DNA of 22,043 bases from Candidatus Parcubacteria bacterium (GCA_026395675.1 JAPLYF010000077.1:1-22043); one strand, 5' to 3'; numbered from the stretch's first letter, positions 13,990-21,207 are shown. Notes: a model not told the origin generated them from the sequence alone. Program-made: numbers and translations.

Positions 13990-15918
13990 ATGGGTAAAAT
14001 CTTAGGAATTGATTTAGGAACTACAAATTCCTGCATGGCGATTATTGAAGGGGGCGAACCAAAGGTTTTGGAAAACAAGGAAGGCATGAGAACCACGCCG
14101 TCTATTGTGGCGATTTCTAAAAATGGGGAGCGTTTAGTCGGCCAATTAGCCAAAAGGCAGGCCGTGACAAATCCGTCTAATACGGTTTTTTCCATCAAAC
14201 GATTGATTGGCCGCCGCTGGACAGATAAGGAAGTGCAGCGCGACAAAGAAACCTTGCCATATAAAATTATTCAGGCCGGTGATGGGGTTAAAGTGGAAAT
14301 GAGCGGCCAGGAATATACGCCCCAGGAAATATCAGCCATGATTTTGCAAAAACTTAAAGCAGATGCTGAGGAAAAACTGGGTGAAAAAATTACCGAGGCA
14401 ATTATTACTGTGCCAGCTTATTTTGATGATTCGCAAAGGCAGGCCACTAAAGACGCTGGCAAAATCGCTGGTCTGGAAGTTAAAAGAATCATTAATGAGC
14501 CCACCGCGGCTGCTTTGGCTTATGGTTTTGACAAGAAAAAAGACCAGCAGATCGCGGTTTATGATTTGGGCGGCGGCACTTTTGATATTTCTATTTTGGA
14601 TGTTTCAGCCAATATAGTGGAAGTTAAATCCACCAATGGCGACACGCATTTGGGCGGTGATGATTTTGATAAAAAAATAATTGACTGGATAATTTTAGAA
14701 TTTAAAAAGCAAAGCGGCCTGGATGTTTCCAAAGATCCCATGGCTTTGCAAAGAATTAAAGAAGCAGGTGAAAAAGCCAAGATTGAATTATCTTCTGCCG
14801 TGGAATCAGAAATTAACCAGCCTTTTATTACCCAAGGTCCTGATGGCAGTCCTGTTCATTTGGTGATGAAAATGACTCGTGCCAAATTAGAGGAATTAGT
14901 CGGTGATTTGGTGGAAAAGACCATGGGTCCGGTGAAAAAGGCCTTAGACGACGCTGGCTTAAAGCCCAGTGAGATTGAAGAAGTGGTTATGGTCGGCGGC
15001 ATGACGCGCATGCCTTTGGTGCAAAAGAGAGTTGAAGAATTTTTTGGCAAAAAGCCGCATCTGGGTGTTAATCCTGATGAAGTGGTGGCAGTGGGCGCGG
15101 CTGTGCAGGCCGGGGTTTTGCAAGGCGAAGTTAAAGATGTGCTTTTACTTGATATTACGCCCTTGTCTTTAGGCATTGAAACCTTGGGCGGGGTTTGCAC
15201 TAAGTTAATTATGCGCAATACCACAATCCCAACTGCCAAATCGCAAATATTTTCCACGGCGGCTGATTCGCAGACCTCGGTGGAAATTAATGTTTTGCAA
15301 GGCGAGCGCGAAATGGCAGCTGATAATAAATCATTAGGCAGGTTTATTTTGTCTGGCATTGTGCCAGCTCCGCGCGGTGTACCCCAGGTGGAAGTTACTT
15401 TTGACCTTGATGCCAATGGGATTTTAAATGTCAAAGCAGTTGATAAGGCGACCAATAAAGAGCAGAAAATAACCATTACTGCTTCTTCTGGCTTGTCTAA
15501 AGAGGAAATTGATAAAATGCAAAAAGACGCGGAACTTCATGCTGAAGAAGATAAAAAGAAAAAGGAATTGATTGAAGCCAAAAATTCAGCTGATACTTTG
15601 ATTTACTCAACGGAAAAAACTCTAACTGAATTGGGTGATAAGGTTAATGTTGATTTGAAAAAAGAAGTGCAAGATAAGATTGAGGAATTGAAAAAAGTAA
15701 AAGACGGTGATAATGCCGAGGCCATTAAACGCGCTAATGACGCGGTCATGCAGGCAGCGCAAAAGGTGGGGGCGGAAATGTACAAAGCTCAATCCGCCTC
15801 CGCAAATGCTTCGGCGGACCAAGGCAATCAAGGTGGCAGTGAACAACCAAAAACTGATGAGCAAAAAAATGATTCAGATAAAAAGCCGGAAGAGGGGGAG
15901 TTTACTGAGAAGAAATAA
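13990..15918 (+). CDS. dnaK: DnaK (Hsp70) chaperone
   Basis: 642 residues from the ATG at 13990; the frame opens 14 codons earlier inside a repeat, but MGKILGIDLGTTNSCMA is the conserved start. Phosphate-1 loop GIDLGTTNS (6-14), INEPTAAALAYGF, phosphate-2 YDLGGGTFDIS, and adenosine loop VVMVGGMTRMP are all intact, as is the substrate domain with PLSLGIETLGG. It folds proteins in the cytosol with GrpE and DnaJ; no dnaJ follows here. The C-terminal tail is Ser/Ala/Gln/Lys-rich and contains a palindromic repeat (15793-15818); it ends EGEFTEKK rather than the common EEVD-like acidic end. No SD, CIRCE or good promoter was seen directly upstream, so transcription may depend on read-through from hrcA-grpE. 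Confidence 0.96.
   Translation: MGKILGIDLGTTNSCMAIIEGGEPKVLENKEGMRTTPSIVAISKNGERLVGQLAKRQAVTNPSNTVFSIKRLIGRRWTDKEVQRDKETLPYKIIQAGDGVKVEMSGQEYTPQEISAMILQKLKADAEEKLGEKITEAIITVPAYFDDSQRQATKDAGKIAGLEVKRIINEPTAAALAYGFDKKKDQQIAVYDLGGGTFDISILDVSANIVEVKSTNGDTHLGGDDFDKKIIDWIILEFKKQSGLDVSKDPMALQRIKEAGEKAKIELSSAVESEINQPFITQGPDGSPVHLVMKMTRAKLEELVGDLVEKTMGPVKKALDDAGLKPSEIEEVVMVGGMTRMPLVQKRVEEFFGKKPHLGVNPDEVVAVGAAVQAGVLQGEVKDVLLLDITPLSLGIETLGGVCTKLIMRNTTIPTAKSQIFSTAADSQTSVEINVLQGEREMAADNKSLGRFILSGIVPAPRGVPQVEVTFDLDANGILNVKAVDKATNKEQKITITASSGLSKEEIDKMQKDAELHAEEDKKKKELIEAKNSADTLIYSTEKTLTELGDKVNVDLKKEVQDKIEELKKVKDGDNAEAIKRANDAVMQAAQKVGAEMYKAQSASANASADQGNQGGSEQPKTDEQKNDSDKKPEEGEFTEKK
15793..15818 (+). repeat. 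Conserved-loop palindrome inside dnaK
   Basis: TCCGCC (15793-15798) and GGCGGA (15813-15818) around TCCGCAAATGCTTC. It is translated in frame as part of the disordered tail (SASANASADQ), much like the repeat-derived tail of GrpE. Confidence 0.7.
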
Positions 15919-15923
15919 AATAA

Positions 15924-15985
15924 ACCCCTGAGCCAAAGGCTCCCCTTTGGGGAAGGGGTAAATCCTGAACAGGAGTTAAGGATTT
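15924..15985. repeat. Three-way-junction palindrome and a following hairpin after dnaK
   Basis: ACCCCT (15924-15929) and AGGGGT (15954-15959) enclose two small hairpins, GAGCC-AAA-GGCTC (15930-15942) and CCCC-TTT-GGGG (15942-15952). A second palindrome follows, AATCC...GGATT (15961-15985). No T-run is present, so termination after dnaK by a classical terminator is not supported. The rest of 15919-16019 holds nothing further that I recognise. Confidence 0.6.
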
Positions 15986-16019
15986 AGCTCGCATCGGCGA
16001 AGCTGTGCCTTTTATATAA

Positions 16020-16304
16020 ATGCTTAAACAAAAACAACAATTCAACAAAGGCGAAATCATAATTTACCAGCCCAAAACCGGCGGGCCCAGGTTTGAAGTT
16101 GCTTTAGAAAAGGATACTGTTTGGCTGACTCAAACCCAAATCGCTCTGCTTTTTGGGACACAAAGGCCTGCTATAACTAAACATTTAAAAAATATTTTTA
16201 AATCAGGCGAATTAAGGCCTAAATCAGTTAGTTCCATTTTGGAACATACTGCGGCTGATGGGAAGGTTTATCAAACTCAATTTTATAGTTTGGATGCGAT
16301 TTAA
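16020..16304 (+). pseudogene. Truncated RhuM-family protein
   Basis: 94 residues matching the start of RhuM (virulence/Fic-associated) proteins: GEIIIYQPKTG, then VWLTQTQIALLFGTQRPAITKHLKNIF (residues 38-64) with a helix-turn-helix-like region, ITKHLKNIFKSGEL, and DGKVYQTQFYSLDAI. In full-length relatives the sequence goes on after this last word with a conserved ISVGYRV-type segment and another 200 or so residues. Here a stop comes immediately after LDAI, exactly where sequence of a different gene begins. It is therefore probably a remnant, although a short DNA-binding protein could still be made. No SD. Confidence 0.75.
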
Positions 16305-16678
16305 ACCGATTTGACAGGTTAAAATCAAGGGAAATGTATTTACCACCAAATGATTCGGAATTCAGAGCATTTTGCGATAAAAGACATTTAAAAAGTATAC
16401 GTCGCTCAAAATTTAAGGAGATTTTAATTACCAGGTTGCTGCCGCAATTACCTAAAAATTCTCTTGTCCAAGTTGAAATGCTTGATTCCAAACATAATGC
16501 CAATATTCAGATAGCTGATTGGATAGCAGGTGCTATTTCCTGGCATCTGGAGAAAAAGCCTCTAGGTAAAGCATGTTTCGATATTTTAAGACATAATATT
16601 TTAAAGGAAGGCAAGGAATTATTTAAAGGATCTTGGCAAGATAATCATAAAAATAAAGAACCCAATCAGTTTGATTGA
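16305..16678 (+). pseudogene. C-terminal fragment of a DUF3800 protein
   Basis: A frame open from 16289 to the TGA at 16676-16678, with a possible internal start at 16334. The piece VEMLDSKHNANIQIADWIAGAI (known pattern DSK...-x-QIADFIAGAI) and the following helical end match the C-terminus of DUF3800 proteins, which have an RNase H-like fold and often accompany mobile or defence genes. The N-terminal part with the Asp-Glu-Ser-Gly motif is missing. The frame begins at the RhuM break point, so two unrelated genes were joined by deletion. The end of the gene overlaps the terminator of a minus-strand RNA. Confidence 0.65.
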
Positions 16679-16680
16679 GT
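16649..16680 (-). terminator. Terminator of the minus-strand RNA at 16650-16784
   Basis: On the minus strand ACTCAATC (16680-16673) pairs with GATTGGGT (16667-16660), 8 bp with one G-T, followed by TCTTTATTTTT. It overlaps the DUF3800 fragment's stop codon. Confidence 0.75.
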
Positions 16681-16784
16681 CCTTTATATAGAAGCAGCGT
16701 CTCATAGAATGTTGGTCTACGGCTTTAGTCCCGGATGCTCCGGGGGAACACCATAGCACTCCATAAGCTATTATTGCATGCTTC
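16650..16784 (-). ncRNA. Candidate structured small RNA, about 135 nt
   Basis: It lies between a perfect consensus promoter and a terminator on the minus strand, with no convincing reading frame. The RNA can fold into one long rod: GAAGCA (16784-16779) with TGCTTC (16696-16691); then, after an internal bubble, TATGGAGTG with CATTCTATG (9 pairs including G-U); then CTATGG with CCGTAG; and a terminal hairpin CCCGGA-GCA-TCCGGG. A rod with a central bubble recalls 6S RNA, but I cannot confirm a match and the molecule is short for 6S. It may belong to a CPR-specific RNA family. Confidence 0.55.
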
Positions 16785-16790
16785 AACTGT

Positions 16791-16819
16791 ATTATAGCAA
16801 TGTTTATCCACACTGTCAA
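16791..16819 (-). promoter_or_regulatory. Perfect consensus promoter of the structured RNA
   Basis: On the minus strand: TTGACA (16819-16814), 17 bases, TATAAT (16796-16791). Both boxes match the consensus exactly, the strongest promoter in the window. Expected start near 16784. Confidence 0.88.
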
Positions 16820-16842
16820 GCGCTTGCAGAATTTTAAAATAA

Positions 16843-16904
16843 GAAAACCCCCGGCTTTAGCGGGACGCCTTACGGTATCCCAATGCAGGAGGATTTACTT
16901 CTAT
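16843..16904 (-). ncRNA. Candidate short RNA, about 60 nt, with an exposed CCTCC
   Basis: Minus-strand transcript predicted from the promoter at 16911-16939 to the hairpin plus T-run at about 16864-16831. The 5' part (about 25 bases) looks unpaired and contains AATCCTCCTGCA, complementary to an SD. Next comes GGGATACC-GTAA-GGCGTCCC (16881-16862, one mismatch, GNRA-like loop), then a CCCGC-TAAA-GCCGGGGG stem and TTTTCTTATTTT. Read the other way, the same bases give AGGAGG and a 14-codon frame (16903-16947), which I think less likely to be a gene. Confidence 0.4.
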
Positions 16905-16910
16905 GATTAA

Positions 16911-16939
16911 AGTATATCAGAAGATATCCCCATTGTCAA
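16911..16939 (-). promoter_or_regulatory. Promoter of the short RNA
   Basis: On the minus strand: TTGACA (16939-16934), 17 bases, TATACT (16916-16911). Expected start near 16904. The stretch from here to the membrane protein at 16992 is otherwise only AT-rich DNA with one short CGGC/GCCG hairpin. Confidence 0.75.
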
Positions 16940-16991
16940 TAGTTTAAATAAATCTCATCTCGGCTTTGCCGAAGCAAGCTAAAATAATTTT

Positions 16992-17360
16992 ATGACTAAA
17001 CAATTTTTAAAGGATTCTTTGGGTTGGGGAGTGCTTTTGTGGTTTATCGGCTATATTCTGGGCTTTGTCTTTTTTGCTTTTGTGCCCGCCGATTTAATTG
17101 GCTGGTACATTATGCCCTTTGGCATTATTATCACGCTTTTTGTGGCTTACAAATTTATCAAAAGTAAAAATTTGCAGTATTATCTTAAAGTCGCCCTGGT
17201 CTGGACTGCGCTGGCTATTATTTTAGATTATCTTTTTCTGGTCAAACTGCTCAACCCGGCTGATGGTTATTATAAACTTGATGTTTATTTGTATTATAGC
17301 CTAATTTTTGTTCTGCCGCTTTTAGTCGGTTGGTATAAAATTGCCAAATCTATCAAATAA
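16992..17360 (+). CDS. Small integral membrane protein (four helices)
   Basis: 122 residues with four hydrophobic segments at about 10-30 (GVLLWFIGYILGFVFFAF), 36-54 (IGWYIMPFGIIITLFVAY), 65-84 (VALVWTALAIILDYLFLV) and 100-116 (YYSLIFVLPLLVGWY), with basic residues in the KFIKSKN loop. No catalytic motif is seen and I do not recognise the family. It ends 6 bp before the flavoprotein gene, so the two are probably co-transcribed. No SD. Confidence 0.8.
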   Translation: MTKQFLKDSLGWGVLLWFIGYILGFVFFAFVPADLIGWYIMPFGIIITLFVAYKFIKSKNLQYYLKVALVWTALAIILDYLFLVKLLNPADGYYKLDVYLYYSLIFVLPLLVGWYKIAKSIK

Positions 17361-17366
17361 AAATTT

Positions 17367-18617
17367 ATGAAATATGACATAGCAATTATTGGCGGGGGAC
17401 CGGCAGGATTAATGGCCGCAGTGCGATCAGCAGAGCTGGGCGCTAAAGTTATTTTATTGGAAAAAAATCCCCGGCTCGGGATTAAACTTCTTTTGACCGG
17501 GGGCGGTCGCTGCAATCTGACTAATAAAATACTAGACCCGCGGGCTTTTGTGGCTCGCCTGGGCAGCCAGGCCAGGTTTTTACTGGTTGCTTTGCATAAA
17601 TTCGGGGTTAAAGAAACCTTGGAATTTTTCCAGAGTCGCGGGTTAAAAACCAAAGTGGAAAATAATAACCGGGTTTTTCCGGCCAGCAACAAAGCGTCTG
17701 ATGTGCTTGATGTTCTGCTTAAAGAACTGCAAAAATATCAGGTGGAAATCCGCACTCAAAGCCCGGTCAAAAAAATTGTCAGCCAAGATAATAAAATAGT
17801 TAAAATTGTCTTAACTAGCGGCCAGGAAATTCTGGCCAATAATTTTATTCTGGCTACTGGCGGTAAATCATATCCGCAAACCGGTTCTGTCGGGGACGGC
17901 TATAAATGGCTCAAGCAAATGAATCACTCCATAATTTTTCCCCAACCAAGCCTGACCCCACTTTTAGTTGAGGCAGATTTTATTAAAGCCTTGGAAGGAT
18001 TGAGTATAAGTGAGGCCAAACTGAACCTTTATTTTGGCGCCAAAAAAATTGCCAGCTCAAGTGGCGATGTTATTTTTACCTCCAGTGGTTTAAGCGGTCC
18101 GGCTGCTTTAGATTTGAGTCGCTCTATTGATCCTGAGGCAATTAAGGATTTACATTTGGAAGTTGATTTTTTACCGCAGCTGGAAACGTCTGCTTTGGAT
18201 AAAAAGTTGCAGCAAGTTTTGGCAAGTGGCGCTAAGCAGATTAAAAATAGTATTGAGGGTTTGGTTATTCCTAAATTCAAGCCAATATTATTTAAACTGA
18301 GCCAAATAAATCCGGAGAAAAAATCCAGCCTCATCAGCCGTCAAGAAAGATTGGCCCTGGTGAAATTATTGAAAAATTTTAAACTTAAAATAAAAGCTCT
18401 GGCTGGCTTTGATCGGGCCATGATTACCAGTGGCGGCGCAGTTCTAACTGAAATTGATCCTAGGACAATGCGTTCCAAAATAATCAGTAATTTATTTATT
18501 GTCGGTGAGATTTTGGATCTGGCTGGTCCGACTGGCGGTTATAATCTGCAAATCTGCTGGTCAAGCGGCGCCCTGGCGGGTGAGTCAGCGGCGGTTGGTT
18601 TAAAGTCCGGGTTATAA
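17367..18617 (+). CDS. FAD-dependent oxidoreductase, YhiN/HI0933 (BaiN-like) family
   Basis: 416 residues. Dinucleotide-binding GGGPAG at 9-14 within IAIIGGGPAGLMAA, then the family hallmark GIKLLLTGGGRCNLTN (38-53), NRVFPASNKASDVL around 95-110, ILATGGKSYPQTGSVGDGY and, at the end, GPTGGYNLQICWSSGALAGESAA, which closes the FAD site. The protein is cytosolic and probably reduces or oxidises a small molecule; the physiological substrate of this family is mostly unknown. Length is normal. It follows the membrane protein by 6 bp and has no SD. Confidence 0.93.
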   Translation: MKYDIAIIGGGPAGLMAAVRSAELGAKVILLEKNPRLGIKLLLTGGGRCNLTNKILDPRAFVARLGSQARFLLVALHKFGVKETLEFFQSRGLKTKVENNNRVFPASNKASDVLDVLLKELQKYQVEIRTQSPVKKIVSQDNKIVKIVLTSGQEILANNFILATGGKSYPQTGSVGDGYKWLKQMNHSIIFPQPSLTPLLVEADFIKALEGLSISEAKLNLYFGAKKIASSSGDVIFTSSGLSGPAALDLSRSIDPEAIKDLHLEVDFLPQLETSALDKKLQQVLASGAKQIKNSIEGLVIPKFKPILFKLSQINPEKKSSLISRQERLALVKLLKNFKLKIKALAGFDRAMITSGGAVLTEIDPRTMRSKIISNLFIVGEILDLAGPTGGYNLQICWSSGALAGESAAVGLKSGL

Positions 18618-18684
18618 TTTGTTAAAAATGGGGGAATATTTTAAAAAAATTTATTAAAAAAATATTAAAAAATAATTTAAATTT

Positions 18685-19119
18685 ATGCCAAAAATCATTA
18701 TCATTTTCGCATTTATTGTTTTGCTGGCAGGCTGTTCGTTGCAGCCTGTCGCAAAACCAAAACAGCTGCCTGTCAACACCAATCAGTTTTGCACCCAAGA
18801 GGCCAAACTTTGTCCTGATGGTTCGGCTGTGAGCCGCACTGGACCCAATTGCGAATTCGCACTTTGTCCGGGAGAAAATCAGAATACCACAAGTACGCTT
18901 TCAGAAGCCCAAGCCAGGGTCATTGCTGAAAAAACCTGCATTAAAGGTGGTGAGGCCTTGGCTAATGGTGTTTATAATGAAATCACTAAAACCTGGTGGT
19001 TTGATGCCAATTTGAATGCCACCAAGGCAGGTTGTAATCCGGCTTGCGTGGTTGATGAAGCAACAAAGACCGCGGAAATAAACTGGCGTTGCACTGGCCT
19101 GATTTTGCCAAATAAATAA
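18685..19119 (+). CDS. Cysteine-rich lipoprotein
   Basis: 144 residues. A signal peptide (IIIIFAFIVLLAGC) ends in the lipobox LAGC with Cys17, so the mature protein should be lipid-anchored on the outer face of the membrane. Two cysteine-rich parts follow: CTQEAKLCPDGSAVSRTGPNC with FALCPG (about 36-63), and a second region with LSEAQARVIAEKTC, TWWFDANL and CNPACVVDE, ending in RCTG. The paired cysteines suggest disulfides or a small metal site. The second region looks like a compact domain often found alone in CPR lipoproteins, but I cannot name it. The stop is 2 bp before the transposase start. Confidence 0.8.
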   Translation: MPKIIIIFAFIVLLAGCSLQPVAKPKQLPVNTNQFCTQEAKLCPDGSAVSRTGPNCEFALCPGENQNTTSTLSEAQARVIAEKTCIKGGEALANGVYNEITKTWWFDANLNATKAGCNPACVVDEATKTAEINWRCTGLILPNK

Positions 19120-19121
19120 AA

Positions 19122-19682
19122 ATGTCAGAATTATTTCACAATAAATTTCGGATTGCCTCAACGCGTTTGCAAGATTGGGATTATGGTTGGCCGGGATTGT
19201 ATTATGTGACTATTTGTACCGAGAATCGGGTTTGTTGTTTGGCAGAGATAAAGGATGAATTGGTTTATTTAACAGAGATTGGTAAAATTGTTTTTGAATG
19301 TTGGTTAGAAATTACAAAACATTTTGATAATACAATTTTGGATGATTGGATTATTATGCCAAATCATTTGCATGGGATCATTGGAATAAAGGAAAATGAT
19401 TTTGGTTCAGGAAATTGTAGAGACGCGAGATCTCGCGTCTCTACGGTGAATAAATTTGGACCATTACAACCAAAATCATTACCCGTGATAATCCATGCAT
19501 TTAAATCATCGGTTAAACGTTATTGCAATAAAAATGATTTGGCAGGATTTTTTTGGCAACCAAGATATTACGAACACATTATCAAAGATGAAGATGATTA
19601 TGCCAGGATCAAGGAATACATTGCCTATAATCCCATTAGATGGGAATTTGACAGGAATAATCTCATTAACATTAATAAATAA
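19122..19682 (+). CDS. REP-associated tyrosine transposase (RAYT, Y1/HUH family)
   Basis: 186 residues, normal length. Start MSELFHNKFRIASTRLQDWDY, then YYVTICTENRVC, the metal-binding MPNHLHGI with His82 and His84, and the catalytic tyrosine region FWQPRYYEHIIKDEDDY (Tyr149 or Tyr150), with YIAYNPIRWEFD near the end. Such single-copy enzymes cut and move REP palindromes found elsewhere in the genome. Residues 99-108 are encoded by a 28-bp palindrome (19417-19444) that keeps the frame. It starts 2 bp after the lipoprotein gene without its own SD. Confidence 0.93.
   Translation: MSELFHNKFRIASTRLQDWDYGWPGLYYVTICTENRVCCLAEIKDELVYLTEIGKIVFECWLEITKHFDNTILDDWIIMPNHLHGIIGIKENDFGSGNCRDARSRVSTVNKFGPLQPKSLPVIIHAFKSSVKRYCNKNDLAGFFWQPRYYEHIIKDEDDYARIKEYIAYNPIRWEFDRNNLININK
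19417..19444. repeat. 28-bp perfect palindrome inside the RAYT gene
   Basis: GTAGAGACGCGAGA followed by its exact reverse complement; centre AGATCT at 19428-19433. Palindromes of the form GTAGAGACGCG...CGCGTCTCTAC are common genomic repeats in other bacteria. It encodes CRDARSRVST in frame, between the HUH motif and the tyrosine helix. Confidence 0.9.
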
Positions 19683-19692
19683 TTTACATTTT

Positions 19693-19983
19693 ATGGACCA
19701 ACCAAACCAAGGACAACAAATCAATATCAAGGCCATTGACGAAATCTTGGCCGGCAAGTATGCTAATATGATGCAGGTGGCGCACACCAAAGAAGAATTT
19801 GTCCTGGATTTTATGAATATTTTGCCGCCCCAGGGCATTTTAAATGCCAGGGTCATTACCAGCCCGGGCCACATGAAAAGGATTATTAAGGCCTTGCAGG
19901 ATAACATGGAAAAGTATGAGCAGGCCTTTGGCCCGATTAATGAGGCCGAAGCGCCTAAGGGCACCCCGTTTCCTATTATTTGA
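19693..19983 (+). CDS. DUF3467 family protein
   Basis: 96 residues from the ATG at 19693; the frame runs upstream into the transposase gene, but the family starts here. INIKAIDEILAGKYANMMQVAHTKEEFVLDF (about 10-40), ILPPQGILNARVITSPGHMKRIIKALQDNMEKYEQAFG (about 43-81) match the small conserved DUF3467 fold, written here as two blocks. Function is unknown in general. It lies 10 bp after RAYT and is followed by a 90-bp palindromic element. Confidence 0.85.
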   Translation: MDQPNQGQQINIKAIDEILAGKYANMMQVAHTKEEFVLDFMNILPPQGILNARVITSPGHMKRIIKALQDNMEKYEQAFGPINEAEAPKGTPFPII

Positions 19984-19994
19984 TCACAGGGCGT

Positions 19995-20084
19995 GGCGAA
20001 AATGTTTTGGCTCGTCGGGTTTCGTAGGGAACGGTTTGAAACCGTTCCCTACAGGATTCGGTGTTATGCCAAAACATTTTCGCC
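19995..20084. repeat. Nested palindrome: 17-bp outer arms around a 29-bp REP
   Basis: Outer arms GGCGAAAATGTTTTGGC (19995-20011) and its exact complement (20068-20084). Between them, 20024-20052 is a REP palindrome with 14-bp arms (GTAGGGAACGGTTT and complement) and one central base. Outer arms share GGCGAAAATG with the element at 9449 and GGCGAAAA with the one at 21243. It fills the gap between the DUF3467 gene and the next gene. Confidence 0.88.
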
Positions 20085-20100
20085 TATTTAATCAACATTC

Positions 20101-21201
20101 ATGTCCAATTTTGAACAACAATTAGAACAGCCGATAAAGCCGAGCTTTGATTATAAAGAAGCCGCTCTTTTGGCGCGCCAGAAATTGGAATTGGAAGGCA
20201 GCCAGGATAAGCAAAAGAAAGCCCATGTTAAAAGAGAAATTAAAGAAACATATGGCGCTGAAGGCCAGCCAGAGCGCCGGATTTTTGACTTGGAAATCGC
20301 CAAGCAAAGATTAGAATTAGAAAAAGTCCAGTCCCTAGCTGAAGGCGGTATTAAATTAAAGGTTGAAAAGCGCATGATTGATTATGATAAGCAGGCGCAT
20401 GATTTTGATTTCCCGACTGAAAAGGGTTTTTCCCAAAAAGTCAGCAAAGGCGATTTAATGACTGATATTAATTGGGGTTTATATTATGAATTAGGCAATG
20501 ATGCTCCACCTCAATTTAAGGAGCAATATATTAAAGCTGTTTATGACAAGGAGATTGCCAAATTTTATGACCAGCAATTAATAATCCAAAGGACAGAATT
20601 AGAACGAGGTGAAATTGACGAGTTTTTATTTGAAACCTATAAAAAAGTTGGGGCAGCCCTGGAAAAAGGCGGGGAAGAATCTGCTGGCTTGCTTTTTGAG
20701 AAAATGATTAAAAATATTTTGAGCAAAGTCGCTTTTGATTTTAAAAAATATGGCTTAAAAATTGAAGAACCACCAGACCGAGTGATTGGGGACGTGGAAG
20801 GCAAAATTGATTTTATTATTAAGCATAAGAAAAATCGGGCAGTTAAGATTGAAGACACAAATAAAGCAGAGGGCATGGAAGAAACATTAAACATTCAATT
20901 TACTTTAAAAGGTTATGATACAGAAGAATTTGCCAAAAAACAAAGGCAGGTGGCTCGCGCGCTTAAGGAAAATCATAATATCCATGATTTAATTTTAATT
21001 TCAGTGCCAGTTGAGCATGATGTGATATTTGGCAATTATAAAAAATGGCAAAAGCATGATAAACTGCCGGGCGGTCCGGAAAATTGTTTTAAATCAGATG
21101 TCATTGTTAATTTTATTAAAGAAATATTAAAAAATACTGAACTGGTTGGAAGTGATGAATTTTTGAAAGATGTGCAGAAGTATTTTGAGGGGAAGAGGTA
21201 A
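20101..21201 (+). CDS. Orphan coiled-coil protein with a possible PD-(D/E)XK-like core
   Basis: 366 residues, very rich in Lys and Glu. The N-terminal 100 residues are helical (for example YKEAALLARQKLELEG, RRIFDLEIAKQRLELEKVQ). The C-terminal half has a helix LLFEKMIKNILSK (Glu200), then GDVEGKIDFIIKH (Asp237), then LNIQFTLKG (266), then LILISVPVEHDVIF: the order Glu helix, Asp strand, Gln-x-x strand resembles PD-(D/E)XK nuclease-like folds, although the usual ExK is IQF-T here, so activity is doubtful. No signal peptide or membrane helix. No SD. I do not recognise the family by name. Confidence 0.75.
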   Translation: MSNFEQQLEQPIKPSFDYKEAALLARQKLELEGSQDKQKKAHVKREIKETYGAEGQPERRIFDLEIAKQRLELEKVQSLAEGGIKLKVEKRMIDYDKQAHDFDFPTEKGFSQKVSKGDLMTDINWGLYYELGNDAPPQFKEQYIKAVYDKEIAKFYDQQLIIQRTELERGEIDEFLFETYKKVGAALEKGGEESAGLLFEKMIKNILSKVAFDFKKYGLKIEEPPDRVIGDVEGKIDFIIKHKKNRAVKIEDTNKAEGMEETLNIQFTLKGYDTEEFAKKQRQVARALKENHNIHDLILISVPVEHDVIFGNYKKWQKHDKLPGGPENCFKSDVIVNFIKEILKNTELVGSDEFLKDVQKYFEGKR

Positions 21202-21207
21202 AATTGG

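Noticed and set aside
14856..15476. Long minus-strand open frame (206 codons) opposite dnaK
   Set aside because: It is fully antisense to a strongly conserved gene, has no SD or promoter, and its Ser/Thr/Pro-rich composition is what the reverse of dnaK codons gives.
16650..16784. Structured RNA as SRP RNA, tmRNA or RNase P RNA
   Set aside because: The conserved SRP tip (GGTCAGGTCCGGAAGG-like), the tRNA-like ends of tmRNA and RNase P core motifs are all absent.
16903..16947. 14-codon plus-strand frame with AGGAGG nine bases upstream
   Set aside because: No plus-strand promoter was found, while the minus strand has a near-consensus one; the AGGAGG is more simply the complement of CCTCC in a minus-strand RNA. 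Kept as an alternative only.
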